Translations under genes and position numbers: made by a program
NCBI RefSeq assembly: GCF_000620845.1
Contig: NZ_KK211189.1
Coordinates: 1,689,662 to 1,753,661, forward strand
Reading direction: 5' to 3'
Length of the DNA stretch: 64,000 bases
Source: Exiguobacterium marinum DSM 16307
Lineage (GTDB): Bacteria > Bacillota > Bacilli > Exiguobacteriales > Exiguobacteriaceae
The notes under the pieces: model-generated
Databases searched by the model: none
What the model was told of the DNA's origin: nothing
The model's input: the letters and a program-made list of their open reading frames with translations, nothing else
Shown here: one piece after another, positions 1-7,665 of the stretch
How positions within the stretch are numbered: position 1 is the first letter of the stretch
Layout of the letters: every line of letters begins with the position of its first letter

Positions 1-2
1 GG

Positions 3-878
3 TTCAAACAATTAGATGCGACACATCTGACTCGTGAACGCTACGAAGAGCTCGCCAATCAAATCGATCAACGTACGATAATTCGTGAAGAACTGCAACG
101 TGAAGAGGAAGAAGGGGTTCGACTTCGACACTATAAACAAATGATTGAAGAGAAACTCGGAAGTGTGGAGCGGCCAGACTTACAGTGGATCGAAACAAAA
201 GTGAAGGAAGCCGCTGAATTGTATGAGCAAGCATCGGAACATTTGATCACCGCTCAGGACACCTTGTCTCGACATCGTCAAATCGTTTCAGAATGGAATG
301 CCCTTCTTGAGGATACGGCGCTTGAAGAGAAGAAGTTAGAAACAATCAAGTTAATTGCGGATACCGGAAAAGGAATTAATCCGCAGAAAATGACGTTTGA
401 GACATATGTACAAACAGCTTTCTTTGATCAGATTCTATATGCTGCAAACATTCACTTGGATCAAATGACAAGCGGGCAGTTCCGACTTGAACGTAAGGTA
501 GAGACTGCGAAAGGAAATGCCAAATCCGGACTCGAGTTACTCGTTTTTGATGCGTACACCGGTCAATCAAGACGCGTCCAAAACCTTTCGGGAGGGGAAG
601 GGTTCAAGGCGTCGCTCTCTCTCGCCCTCGGACTTGCGGAAGTAGTGCAACATTTGAGTGGGGGTGTCAGTCTCGAAACGATGCTCATCGATGAAGGATT
701 TGGGACACTTGATGCCGAATCCCTTGACCAGGCGATTGAATTATTAATGTCTCTGCAGGCGACGGGTCGCCTCGTCGGGGTCATCAGTCACGTGCAAGAA
801 TTGAAAGATCGCGTCGATGCCCGAATCGAAGTGAAAAAATCTAGAAGCGGGTCATCGATCCAGCTGATTGTGGAGTGA
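3..878 (+). CDS. sbcC: SbcC-type exonuclease subunit, C-terminal part (5' truncated by window)
   Basis: The frame is open from the window edge, so only the last 291 residues are seen. SbcC is the SMC-like ATPase of the SbcCD nuclease, which cleaves DNA hairpins and blocked ends. A charged, Glu/Lys-rich segment (end of the coiled coil) leads into the C-terminal ABC ATPase lobe. Visible motifs are the signature LSGGEGFKASLSLALG (from about base 585), a Walker B with D-loop (MLIDEGFGTLD) and the H-loop (ISHV). The sbcD partner would lie upstream, outside the window. The stop overlaps the next start as GTGA, which suggests translational coupling. The family call is firm; the N-terminal lobe cannot be checked. 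Confidence 0.93.
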   Translation, partial: FKQLDATHLTRERYEELANQIDQRTIIREELQREEEEGVRLRHYKQMIEEKLGSVERPDLQWIETKVKEAAELYEQASEHLITAQDTLSRHRQIVSEWNALLEDTALEEKKLETIKLIADTGKGINPQKMTFETYVQTAFFDQILYAANIHLDQMTSGQFRLERKVETAKGNAKSGLELLVFDAYTGQSRRVQNLSGGEGFKASLSLALGLAEVVQHLSGGVSLETMLIDEGFGTLDAESLDQAIELLMSLQATGRLVGVISHVQELKDRVDARIEVKKSRSGSSIQLIVE

Positions 879-1666
879 AAGTTGTGAAACAGATGGTCAC
901 GAAATCAAGTATCATGGATAGTCTAAAAATAGCCGGTATTAAGCCGGGAGAGGCTTTGTTTGTCCACACGTCGCTTTCTAAACTCGGGTGGGTATGTGGT
1001 GGTGCCCAGACTGTGATTGAGGCGTTGCAAGAAGTGGTAGGGCCAGCTGGACTGATTATGATGGCGACCCAAACCGGAGACAATTCAGATCCGGCTGAAT
1101 GGGAAGCTCCCCCCGTCCCGGTTGAATGGTGGCAGACGATTCGTGCCGAAATGCCACCATATGAAAAGGGGAAGACAGCGACTCGTGGAATGGGACGTGT
1201 TCCGGAGCTCTTCCGAACACACCCGGACGTTTATCGCAGCTCCCACCCGATGTGGTCAGTCGCCGCATGGGGAAAAGATGCAGAAGAAATCGTTTCTGGT
1301 CACACGGTCGACGTCGGTTTTGGTCCCGGCTCTCCAATCGAACGAATGATTGAGCGAGATGCACGTGTCCTTCATCTCGGCTCACCGCTCGATGCGACGA
1401 CACTTTGGCACTATGCCGAGTACGGAATCGATGGACCGACAAAATCGTTTGGTTGCGCCGTCCTTGATCGCGATGAACGTGAATGGATTACGTTTGACCA
1501 CATCGATGTAAACAGTGATCCATTTGGTGCGATAGGCGAAAATATTGTCAAACAAAAAGGTGTTCGAACGTTTACGATCAACGAAGCGACATGCTATCTG
1601 ATTCCATCTAACACATGGGAACCGGTGCAACATGCTCTCGTCGCGCTTCGAAGTTGGTTGAGATAA
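875..1666 (+). CDS. AAC(3)-family aminoglycoside N-acetyltransferase (YokD-like)
   Basis: 263 residues, the normal size for the antibiotic N-acetyltransferase (AAC(3)) family, which moves acetyl from acetyl-CoA to the 3-amino group of 2-deoxystreptamine. Family hallmarks are the early LFVHTSLSKLGWV and GGAQTVIEAL, TRGMGRVPELFR in the middle, and SHPMWSVAAWG followed by LHLGSPLDATTLWHYAE. The chosen GTG overlaps the sbcC stop by 4 bp; a GTG at 884 or ATG at 893 are alternatives. Chromosomal Bacillus relatives such as YokD have unclear natural substrates, so drug resistance should not be assumed. Base use resembles the neighbours. Confidence 0.88.
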   Translation: MKVVKQMVTKSSIMDSLKIAGIKPGEALFVHTSLSKLGWVCGGAQTVIEALQEVVGPAGLIMMATQTGDNSDPAEWEAPPVPVEWWQTIRAEMPPYEKGKTATRGMGRVPELFRTHPDVYRSSHPMWSVAAWGKDAEEIVSGHTVDVGFGPGSPIERMIERDARVLHLGSPLDATTLWHYAEYGIDGPTKSFGCAVLDRDEREWITFDHIDVNSDPFGAIGENIVKQKGVRTFTINEATCYLIPSNTWEPVQHALVALRSWLR

Positions 1667-1695
1667 ATGAACGCAGAATCGAGGGGAAGAAACAG

Positions 1696-2583
1696 ATGAG
1701 TCGTTGGATGAAAATATTGAGTATTTCTGTACTTGTCATCTTACTCGTTGCCGGACTAGTGATTGGCGGGATCTCAGCACACATCGGCGATCAATTGACT
1801 TCGCCTGAGCGTGAAACTTTGACATACACGCCGAAGTCATTAGGGTTAAAGTACGAGAATGTTACGATTCAATCGGAAGAAGAGTATGATTTATATGGAT
1901 GGTGGATTCCACATCCTACGCCGCGTGCGACAATTGTTTTCGCGCATGGGTATGGTAAGAATCGAGAACAGGAAGATCTGCCGCTTAAAGAATTGATTCC
2001 TGAATTTCATGAACAAGGATATCAATTCTTAACATTCGATTTTCGTGCATCGGGCATTTCTGAAGGGGACCGTGTGACGGTTGGTGCCAAAGAACAATCG
2101 GATTTACAGGCAGCTATTAAGTATGCACAAGGCCGCTCAGAGGGACCAATTGTCCTGTATGGAATCTCAATGGGAGCGGCGACAGCACTTTCTACAGCTG
2201 ATGATGTCGAAGTTGCGGCGGTTATCGCAGATAGTCCATTTAGTGATTTAAGGAACTATCTCGAGACGAATCTACCCGTGTGGAGCGATTTACCAAATGT
2301 TCCGTTCACGCCCGTCATCATGACTGTGACACCTTGGTTTACCGGTCTCGATGCCGATATTGTCTCTCCCATCCATGACATCAAATCAATTGATGCGCCG
2401 ATTCTTTTAATTCATAGCTCAGGTGACGATGCAATCCCTGTCTCAGAAAGTGAAGAACTGGCTGCAGCTCAAGAGCAAGTCGAGCTCTGGGTGACCGATA
2501 ACGACGGACACGTTGGATCTTATCGGTCATTCCAAACAGAATATCGTCAACAGATTTTCGATTTTTTAGAACGTTCATTATGA
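1696..2583 (+). CDS. Membrane-anchored alpha/beta hydrolase
   Basis: 295 residues from the ATG at 1696, which follows a GGGGAAG ribosome site; longer versions overlap the upstream gene. A single hydrophobic segment at about 8-28 should anchor it, with the hydrolase domain outside. The domain has the oxyanion HGYGK motif, the nucleophile elbow GISMGAAT, an acid in SGDDAIP and the catalytic His in DNDGHVGSY. That makes a complete Ser-Asp-His set of the YqkD-like serine hydrolase type. A paralogue with the same elbow sits at 40449-41372. The substrate cannot be told from sequence. A strong terminator follows at once. Confidence 0.82.
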   Translation: MSRWMKILSISVLVILLVAGLVIGGISAHIGDQLTSPERETLTYTPKSLGLKYENVTIQSEEEYDLYGWWIPHPTPRATIVFAHGYGKNREQEDLPLKELIPEFHEQGYQFLTFDFRASGISEGDRVTVGAKEQSDLQAAIKYAQGRSEGPIVLYGISMGAATALSTADDVEVAAVIADSPFSDLRNYLETNLPVWSDLPNVPFTPVIMTVTPWFTGLDADIVSPIHDIKSIDAPILLIHSSGDDAIPVSESEELAAAQEQVELWVTDNDGHVGSYRSFQTEYRQQIFDFLERSL

Positions 2584-2585
2584 GT

Positions 2586-2612
2586 AAAGGGGCGCATTTG
2601 ACGCCCCTTTTT
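2586..2612 (+). terminator. Rho-independent terminator after the hydrolase gene
   Basis: A perfect 9-bp stem (AAAGGGGCG / CGCCCCTTT) with a 7-base loop, followed by a T run. Confidence 0.88.
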
Positions 2613-2652
2613 GATATGATTGCAGACGAGACCAATGAAAGAAGGGTATAAC

Positions 2653-3501
2653 ATGGACTTTTTGCAGTTAATACAGTTTCTTTTGCTCGGGACGTTGATT
2701 GGAATCTTGAGCGGCTTCTTCGGAATCGGAGGCGGAATTTTACTGACACCACTACTCCTCGTTTTCGGGTATGAGGCGAGTGCGGCAATCGCCCTCAGTC
2801 TCATGTTGACACTCGGATCAACGACGGCAGGAACGATCTCGCACATTCGTTTGCGTAACGTGAACGTGCCTCATGCTTTATGGATTGGTGTATTTGGGAT
2901 ACTCGGTACATGGGTTGCGACGCCACTCGTCTTTTATTTAGAAGGGGTAGACGGAGCGACGCTGATCATTTCTCTCGTTTACATTGCGTTACTTACGTAC
3001 TTCGCGATTTCTTTCTTCCGCTCGAAACAGCACGTGGAAGGAAGTGTTGGTACGGGTTCCGTGCCACGTCTAGGCATCATCGGTGTCTTTGCCGGTTTTA
3101 TTTCCTCATTGATGGGTGTGAGCGGGGGGTTCGTATTGACTCCGCTACAAGTCAAATTACTCAATACTGAAATGAAACGTGCGGTAGGAACGAGTATTTC
3201 AGCGGCACTTCTTATCGTCATTTCCGGCGTGATTAGTTACGCCGTAGCTGGCGCAGAAACGAACTATTGGCATGGAATCGCCCTGATTGCTGGTGCCATG
3301 ATTGGGTCACCGTTCGGAGCAAAACAGTTACAGCGGTTCAGTTCACAACATGTCAAAAAAGCGCTCGGTGGATTTTATGTTACGGTCGCATTCAGTGTGG
3401 CGCTCAACCTGATAGGATGGAATACCGCATCACTCTCACTTCTTGTGTCATTGGCGCTCCTCTTCATCATTACGCTCATCATTCGACCCCGAAAAAAATA
3501 A
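2653..3501 (+). CDS. TauE/SafE-family anion permease
   Basis: 282 residues from the ATG at 2653, preceded by AAGAAGGG at good spacing. It is almost wholly hydrophobic, with about eight membrane segments. It carries the duplicated glycine-rich family motif: GFFGIGGGILLTPLL near residue 22 and SSLMGVSGGFVLTPL in the second half. Family members export sulfite, sulfoacetate, taurine-related or other organic anions, often next to sulfur genes. None are seen here, so the substrate is open. It stands alone between two terminators. Confidence 0.87.
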   Translation: MDFLQLIQFLLLGTLIGILSGFFGIGGGILLTPLLLVFGYEASAAIALSLMLTLGSTTAGTISHIRLRNVNVPHALWIGVFGILGTWVATPLVFYLEGVDGATLIISLVYIALLTYFAISFFRSKQHVEGSVGTGSVPRLGIIGVFAGFISSLMGVSGGFVLTPLQVKLLNTEMKRAVGTSISAALLIVISGVISYAVAGAETNYWHGIALIAGAMIGSPFGAKQLQRFSSQHVKKALGGFYVTVAFSVALNLIGWNTASLSLLVSLALLFIITLIIRPRKK

Positions 3502-3502
3502 A

Positions 3503-3524
3503 CCCCGTCTACGGACGGGATTTT
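3503..3524 (+). terminator. Terminator after the TauE/SafE gene
   Basis: A 6-bp stem (CCCGTC / GACGGG) with a TACG loop, then ATTTT. Confidence 0.75.
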
Positions 3525-3529
3525 AACTG

Positions 3530-3917
3530 AATTTAGCGAGAGTTCTCCCACCTCTAAGCGTCTCGGGGCACAGCCGAGCGTAGGTGGAAGATGGATCGCC
3601 TGGTCCAAAATTCTATTCTCCCTGTGATGGATATAACGAACAAAAGTTCGTGATTCCGTCAGATTCCTATTCCCCTTCGGCGGGTATCGGATGAGGAAGA
3701 CGCATCACGATCTTCTGGAGGGAGGAGGGACAGACATGCTGAAAGGCTACACATACCGGCTCCACCAGCCTCAACCTATTGAGGCTGGCAAACTGAAACC
3801 CCTTCAGGGCAGGGACTGCCCGGCGAGCTTGGTCAACAACCGTGGCTGGTAAGAGCACGGTCTTCCCAAGAAGCTCCCCCTTCAATGTACGAAGCACATA
3901 AGTGGTGAGTAGTTCAC
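3530..3917 (+). mobile_element. Probable internally deleted IS200/IS605-type remnant
   Basis: This 390-base stretch has no intact gene but two large imperfect hairpins of the kind that end IS200/IS605 elements. At 3547-3587, CCACCT pairs with AGGTGG around an inner CTCGG/CCGAG stem. At 3868-3917 the text AGAAGCTCCCCCTTCAA ... AAGTGGTGAGTAGTTCAC resembles the right end of IS1341-like tnpB elements, which overlaps their guide RNA. Between them lies a short frame (3637-3852) that may be the decayed tail of tnpB. No TnpA or RuvC motifs are left. The assignment rests on resemblance to remembered element ends, not on a search. Confidence 0.4.
3637..3852 (+). pseudogene. Possible decayed tnpB 3' end
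   Basis: An open frame of 71 codons between stops, with no TnpB catalytic or zinc-finger residues left. It ends 16 bases before the putative right-end hairpin of the remnant, where tnpB normally stops. An internal ATG at 3736 follows a good GGAGGGAGGAGGG site, and the peptide from it (MLKGYTYRL...) looks like the first residues of a TnpB. So either the 5' or the 3' end of the gene may be what survived. Weak call. Confidence 0.3.
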
Positions 3918-4111
3918 CGTCTAGAAATATGATCAATGTTTTCTTGGATTTCACCGACTTTGCCTTTTGCCTCGCGGAGTCTGCGCTCAAAAGCTTCTGT
4001 GTCACGTTTCTCATGAGACGATTTGTCGACTCCTCGATGTTGTCCTTTATCAGAGCGTTTATAAAAGTGGGTCGCTTTCTGTAATCGTTTTTTAAACGTC
4101 GAATCGCTCAT
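3914..4111 (-). CDS. Small basic protein of unknown function
   Basis: 65 residues from an ATG at 4111 behind a clear GGAAGGGGG site. The protein is highly charged, rich in Lys, Arg, Glu and His, predicted helical and soluble, and has no membrane segment. I do not recognise a family. Its stop codon lies inside the last bases of the putative IS remnant (about 3914-3917), so the C terminus may have been cut and closed by that insertion. Coding status rests on the ribosome site and the frame. Confidence 0.55.
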   Translation of the reverse strand: MSDSTFKKRLQKATHFYKRSDKGQHRGVDKSSHEKRDTEAFERRLREAKGKVGEIQENIDHISRR

Positions 4112-4174
4112 AAGGACACCCCCTTCCATATAAACAATATTCCACATAAGGAAACCAGCGAAACGTTCAAACCT

Positions 4175-4705
4175 TTAAGAAACGAGCGAACGTCGCACTT
4201 GGACATTTTCAGAAATCTTGATTGCCATAATTCCTGCGAGCACAGCCTTGATTGAATCTCCGAAAACAAATGGGATATTCACTTTGAGCGCATCAATGAA
4301 TGACATGCCAAGCATGAATTCAAGACCGATGCTGCCGAGTAAATAGACGAGTCCTAAACCGAATAAGAAGTTGTAACCAATTAATCCAGGAATCGAGCGA
4401 TGGCGTTCGCTGAACCAGCCAATCAGAAAAGCCGCAATAGGGAAGGCAATCAAATAACCGACTGTCGGACCTACGAATGGTGCGAGACCACCTTGACCGC
4501 TCAGTACCGGAAGTCCGATTAATCCTAGTAATAGATAAACTATCACTGCCAGTGAGCCTTTACGTGCCCCGAACACACCGGCGATTGTCATGATGGCAAG
4601 TGTTTGAAGCGTGATGGGAACCGGTCCGATCGGTATTTCAATAAATCCGACACTCGCGATGAGTGCAGCTCCAAAAGCGATTTGTGTCATGTCTTGAATC
4701 TTCAT
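4175..4705 (-). CDS. bioY: BioY biotin transporter, S component
   Basis: 176 residues, typical for BioY, the membrane subunit that binds biotin for ECF-type uptake. Six hydrophobic segments are visible. Family features are IPIGPVPITLQTLA near residue 25, a GARKGSLAV..YLLLGLIGLPVL stretch, and GGLAPFVGPTVGYLIAF in the middle. No ATPase or T-component genes adjoin it, so it probably shares a general EcfAAT module encoded elsewhere. The ATG follows GAAAGGGG. A repeated GTTAAC operator just upstream indicates repression by BirA when biotin is plentiful. Confidence 0.93.
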   Translation of the reverse strand: MKIQDMTQIAFGAALIASVGFIEIPIGPVPITLQTLAIMTIAGVFGARKGSLAVIVYLLLGLIGLPVLSGQGGLAPFVGPTVGYLIAFPIAAFLIGWFSERHRSIPGLIGYNFLFGLGLVYLLGSIGLEFMLGMSFIDALKVNIPFVFGDSIKAVLAGIMAIKISENVQVRRSLVS

Positions 4706-4722
4706 ATGTAAACCCCTTTCAA

Positions 4723-4749
4723 GTTAACGTTAACATAATAAAAGTTAAC
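4723..4749 (-). promoter_or_regulatory. BirA operator of bioY
   Basis: Three GTTAAC words stand at 4723, 4729 and 4744. The outer pair is separated by 15 bases, the arrangement of Bacillota BirA boxes (TTAAC-N15/16-GTTAA). The site begins 18 bases upstream of the bioY start codon and would occlude its promoter. Confidence 0.8.
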
Positions 4750-4797
4750 ATCTTAGAAAGAGGTTAGCAAGAATTTTTTTGACAAAAATAAATTTGT

Positions 4798-4819
4798 AAA
4801 AATGAGGCTGGGACATAAC
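4798..4819 (+). repeat. Left inverted repeat of the IS1182-family element
   Basis: 22 bases identical to the reverse complement of 6627-6648. Confidence 0.92.
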
Positions 4820-4838
4820 CCAGTAGATTTATAAGAAA

Positions 4839-4885
4839 GAGGCCCCCGTGAGCGACTTGTTCGCTCGCGGGGGCCTCTTGTCATT
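4839..4885 (+). terminator. Strong hairpin terminator at the left end of the IS
   Basis: A 17-bp stem with one G-T pair (GAGGCCCCCG... / ...CGGGGGCCTC, 4839-4855 and 4861-4877), loop CTTGT, then TTGTCATTTTT. It should stop transcripts entering from outside before they reach the transposase gene. Confidence 0.8.
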
Positions 4886-4922
4886 TTTATGGGTTCGTGC
4901 ACGCATTTCGGACTAAACAGAT

Positions 4923-4978
4923 AGGGGCGACCTCTGATAAAGTTAAAGTGACCAAACCATAACTTTGGAGGTGCCCCT
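4923..4978 (+). promoter_or_regulatory. Hairpin that hides the transposase ribosome binding site
   Basis: AGGGGCGACCTC (4923-4934) pairs with GAGGTGCCCCT (4968-4978). Inside it AAAGTTA (4939-4945) pairs with TAACTTT (4960-4966). The 3' arm contains the ribosome site and ends directly before the ATG at 4979. Long read-through RNAs would fold and hide the start, while RNAs begun inside the hairpin would not. This logic is known from other insertion sequences. Confidence 0.7.
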
Positions 4979-6715
4979 ATGTACAAAGAGTATACCATGA
5001 ACCAATTGGTTTTGCCCCTAGATTTAGAAGTCCGGCTGCAGGAAAACGATATCGCCTTCGCCGTCCATGACCTCGTCGAACAGATCCCGGACGAGGCATT
5101 CGAACCGTTCTGGCGAACGACGGGCTGCCCGGCCTATCACCCGCGCATGATGATGAAAATCGTCCTCTGCGCCTACACACAGTCCGCGTTCTCAGGACGA
5201 AAGATCGAGGGCCTTCTCAAGGACAGCCTACGGATGATGTGGCTCGCCCAGGGCCACGAGCCGAGTTATCGGACGATCAACCGTTTCCGTGTCCATCCGG
5301 CCGTGTCCCCGATCCTGAAGGAGGCTTTCGTCGCCTTCCGGTGCCATCTCGTCGAGACCGGCGCAATCGATGAGGAGGCGATCTTCATCGACGGCACGAA
5401 AATCGAGGCGAACGCCAACCGCTACACCTTCGTCTGGCGCAGGGCGGTCGAAAAACACCACGCCGCGCTCGTCGAGAAGTCGAACCAGATGTACGACGAG
5501 CTGATGGCCGACCAGGTCATCCCTGAGATCGAACGGGAGAGCCCGGACGCGCTCACGGCCCAAGAGCTGGAACAAATCGCAGCGCGACTCGAGGAAACGA
5601 TCGAGTCCATCAACGAGGAGATCAGCTCAACGACGGACGTCGAGGAACGGAAACGATTGCGTGCGGAACGTAAGAAGCCCCGCCATCTCCGCAAACAGGC
5701 TGCCGACTTCGCGGCCCGGAAACGTCGATACGAGGAACACATGGCCACCTTCGGCACACGCAACAGCTATTCGAAGACCGACCGTGACGCGACGTTCATG
5801 CGGATGAAAGAGGATCACATGAAGAACGGTCAACTGAAACCTGGCTACAACGTCCAAATCGCAACCGAAGGTCAGTACACGCTCGCCTATGACGTCTATC
5901 CGAACCCGACCGACACGAAAACGTTGATCCCGTTCCTCGACGAGATCGAAACCTTCCTCGACCTGCCCGCCTACATCGTCGCCGATGCCGGGTACGGGAG
6001 CCAACAGAACTACACGGACATCCTCGAGCGCCGAGGGCGCCAACCTTTGATCCCGCACACGATGTACCGGAAGGAACAGAAGAAGAAATGGCGCGACGAC
6101 CCGTTCAACCTCGCGAACTGGGCATATGACGAGGGGACCGACACGTTCACGTGTCCGGACGGAAGAAAGCTTCCGTTCAGTCACGAGTCCCACCGAACCG
6201 ACCGTGACGGCTTCATCCGTGATTTTCGTGTGTACGCGTGCGAGAGCTGCGTCGATTGCCCGTTCCGAGAGCTGTGCACGAAAGCCGAGGAAGGGAGACA
6301 CCGCCAGGTCAGCGTGAACGGGACCTGGGAAGAACAAAAGAATATGACGAGAACGCTGCTTTCGGATGAGAAAACCGGTGCCGTCTATGCCCGACGCAAG
6401 ACGGACGTGGAACCAGTTTTTGGATATCTGAAGGCCAATTTGGGTTTCACCCGCTTCTCCGTAAGGGGGAAACAGCGTGTGAAATGTGAGCTCGGCTTCG
6501 CCCTCATGGCGGTGAACCTACGAAAGTTCATCGCCAATGGCATCGGCGGAAGTACAAAGAAGGGGTCCGGCCACCGAAAATCGGTGACCGGACCCCTCTT
6601 TTTATCAAAATCTCTAAAACCGGCTAGTTATGTCCCAGCCTCATTTTTTGTTAAAGTCCATTTTGACTTAGAACTGTCTGATATGCTTTTGTATCAGCAT
6701 AGATTTCATCCTTGA
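4979..6715 (+). CDS. IS1182-family DDE transposase, reading out of the element
   Basis: 578 residues. It shows the IS1182/DUF772-like N terminus (YHPRMMMKIVLCAYTQSAFSGRKIE) and a DDE triad: Asp138 in FIDGTKIEANA, Asp336 in VADAGYGSQ and Glu478 in VEPVFGYLKANLGF. A cysteine cluster (CESCVDCPFRELC) lies between the last two. An inserted helical, charged region spans about 160-250. There is no stop codon inside the element: the frame passes through the terminator hairpin and the right inverted repeat, and the last 22 residues come from flanking DNA. Cutting and joining of the IS is the expected activity. Confidence 0.9.
   Translation: MYKEYTMNQLVLPLDLEVRLQENDIAFAVHDLVEQIPDEAFEPFWRTTGCPAYHPRMMMKIVLCAYTQSAFSGRKIEGLLKDSLRMMWLAQGHEPSYRTINRFRVHPAVSPILKEAFVAFRCHLVETGAIDEEAIFIDGTKIEANANRYTFVWRRAVEKHHAALVEKSNQMYDELMADQVIPEIERESPDALTAQELEQIAARLEETIESINEEISSTTDVEERKRLRAERKKPRHLRKQAADFAARKRRYEEHMATFGTRNSYSKTDRDATFMRMKEDHMKNGQLKPGYNVQIATEGQYTLAYDVYPNPTDTKTLIPFLDEIETFLDLPAYIVADAGYGSQQNYTDILERRGRQPLIPHTMYRKEQKKKWRDDPFNLANWAYDEGTDTFTCPDGRKLPFSHESHRTDRDGFIRDFRVYACESCVDCPFRELCTKAEEGRHRQVSVNGTWEEQKNMTRTLLSDEKTGAVYARRKTDVEPVFGYLKANLGFTRFSVRGKQRVKCELGFALMAVNLRKFIANGIGGSTKKGSGHRKSVTGPLFLSKSLKPASYVPASFFVKVHFDLELSDMLLYQHRFHP
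6561..6604 (+). terminator. Terminator hairpin inside the 3' end of the transposase frame
   Basis: AGGGGTCCGGCCACCGA (6561-6577) pairs with TCGGTGACCGGACCCCT (6581-6597) with one mismatch, followed by CTTTTTTT. It lies upstream of the stop codon used by the open frame. Confidence 0.82.
6627..6648 (-). repeat. Right inverted repeat of the IS1182-family element
   Basis: Reverse complement of 4798-4819, 22 of 22 bases. Confidence 0.92.
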
Positions 6716-7589
6716 GTGGATGAAGATTACGTTGGCGGATTCGATAAAATTGGTAAGACACAAGTGCTATATTCGAAATAAGAGAGATAAGACTAACGAT
6801 GAAAAATGCTCTCGGATTATGAGTGGATGGAACAGGTGCCAACCGGTCGACAAAAGATGGGACAGTCATGACAAACATGATCCATAAAGCGAGTGTATGT
6901 GCACGGTGCTGTAACCATGCTCCTTTTTTGATAAAAAATGAAGGAATCGTACAAGCGAGTAAAAGTGCAAATCCCGCATAAAATGAATGGTCAGATATAC
7001 AGTTGTAGACGTATGCAAAGTTCCAAAGATCATAGGCGATAATCCATGGCCAAATCATGTCAGGCCATATCATATCTTTTGATTGGTCTTTTGAAATCTT
7101 GATTCCAACCCATCCACAAATCGCAATGATATTTAGTAGTCCAGCGACCCCGTTCATTAAGTTCCACGGACCAGACATGACCCACAAGTTATCAATATAT
7201 GCTCCGTTCGGGACGTTATAAAAATAAACTTGAAAGTCACGAATGCATGCTTCTAATATGTTTAGCGCCAATATACCAGGAGGGAATAAAAGAATCCATT
7301 TATTGTTTAATAAAGTAGGGCGATAACGAATTAGCATAAAGCCAAGGCACCCCGCGAGTGCAGAATAAGTCTTCACCCAGTTGAACCACGTACCTGTTCC
7401 ATATTCATTTCCCGGTGACGCTGTCGTTGGCCAAACAAATATAGTTAAAACGACTGGAACAATCAAAAATAGAGTCAATCCACCCCATTTTGTCGTCCGA
7501 CTGAATTCATTGAAAGCCATGAGCGCAAATAGAACAAATAACCATATTCCCCAGCCTACAAGATCTGTTTGCTCGTATAGTATTCCCAT
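6651..7589 (-). CDS. Multi-pass membrane protein of unknown function (possibly DUF5692-like), copy A
   Basis: 312 residues with about eight to nine membrane segments and many tryptophans. Shared motifs with the next gene are a WFNWVKTYSALAG-like segment, LNILEACIRDFQ near the middle, GPWNLMN, and a Trp-Asn pair in YDLWNFAYVYNC. I recall a DUF5692 family of this look, but the name is unverified and no function is known to me. It is the second gene of a likely operon under a TetR-type regulator. Its stop codon touches the IS insertion point, yet the C terminus reads as complete. Confidence 0.8.
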   Translation of the reverse strand: MGILYEQTDLVGWGIWLFVLFALMAFNEFSRTTKWGGLTLFLIVPVVLTIFVWPTTASPGNEYGTGTWFNWVKTYSALAGCLGFMLIRYRPTLLNNKWILLFPPGILALNILEACIRDFQVYFYNVPNGAYIDNLWVMSGPWNLMNGVAGLLNIIAICGWVGIKISKDQSKDMIWPDMIWPWIIAYDLWNFAYVYNCISDHSFYAGFALLLACTIPSFFIKKGAWLQHRAHTLALWIMFVMTVPSFVDRLAPVPSTHNPRAFFIVSLISLISNIALVSYQFYRIRQRNLHPLKDEIYADTKAYQTVLSQNGL

Positions 7590-7665
7590 GATAAGTGACT
7601 CCTTTATAAAAAATATTGTTCAACATTGAGCAATTGAAGGCAAAAATTGATACGCAATACGAACG

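Larger units (their letters stand above)
4798..6648 (+). mobile_element. IS1182-family insertion sequence, complete
   Basis: About 1.85 kb bounded by perfect 22-bp inverted repeats reading AAAAATGAGGCTGGGACATA... inwards. It encodes one transposase. GC content and codon choice (C/G-ending codons) differ sharply from the AT-richer neighbours, which marks a recent arrival. A 4-5 bp target duplication (TTGT or TTTGT, 4793-4797 and 6647-6651) is possible, but the T run makes the exact border ambiguous. It landed between the bioY control region and the 3' end of a membrane-protein gene. It carries terminator hairpins at both ends and an RBS-masking hairpin. Confidence 0.9.

Noticed and set aside
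3667-4014. 115-codon minus-strand frame across the remnant and the small gene
   Set aside because: It runs antisense to the element hairpins and overlaps the better-supported 65-residue gene in another frame; no ribosome site and no domain.
5627-6337. 236-codon minus-strand frame inside the transposase gene
   Set aside because: Mirror of a GC-rich coding strand with strong codon bias; no ribosome site and no recognisable protein.
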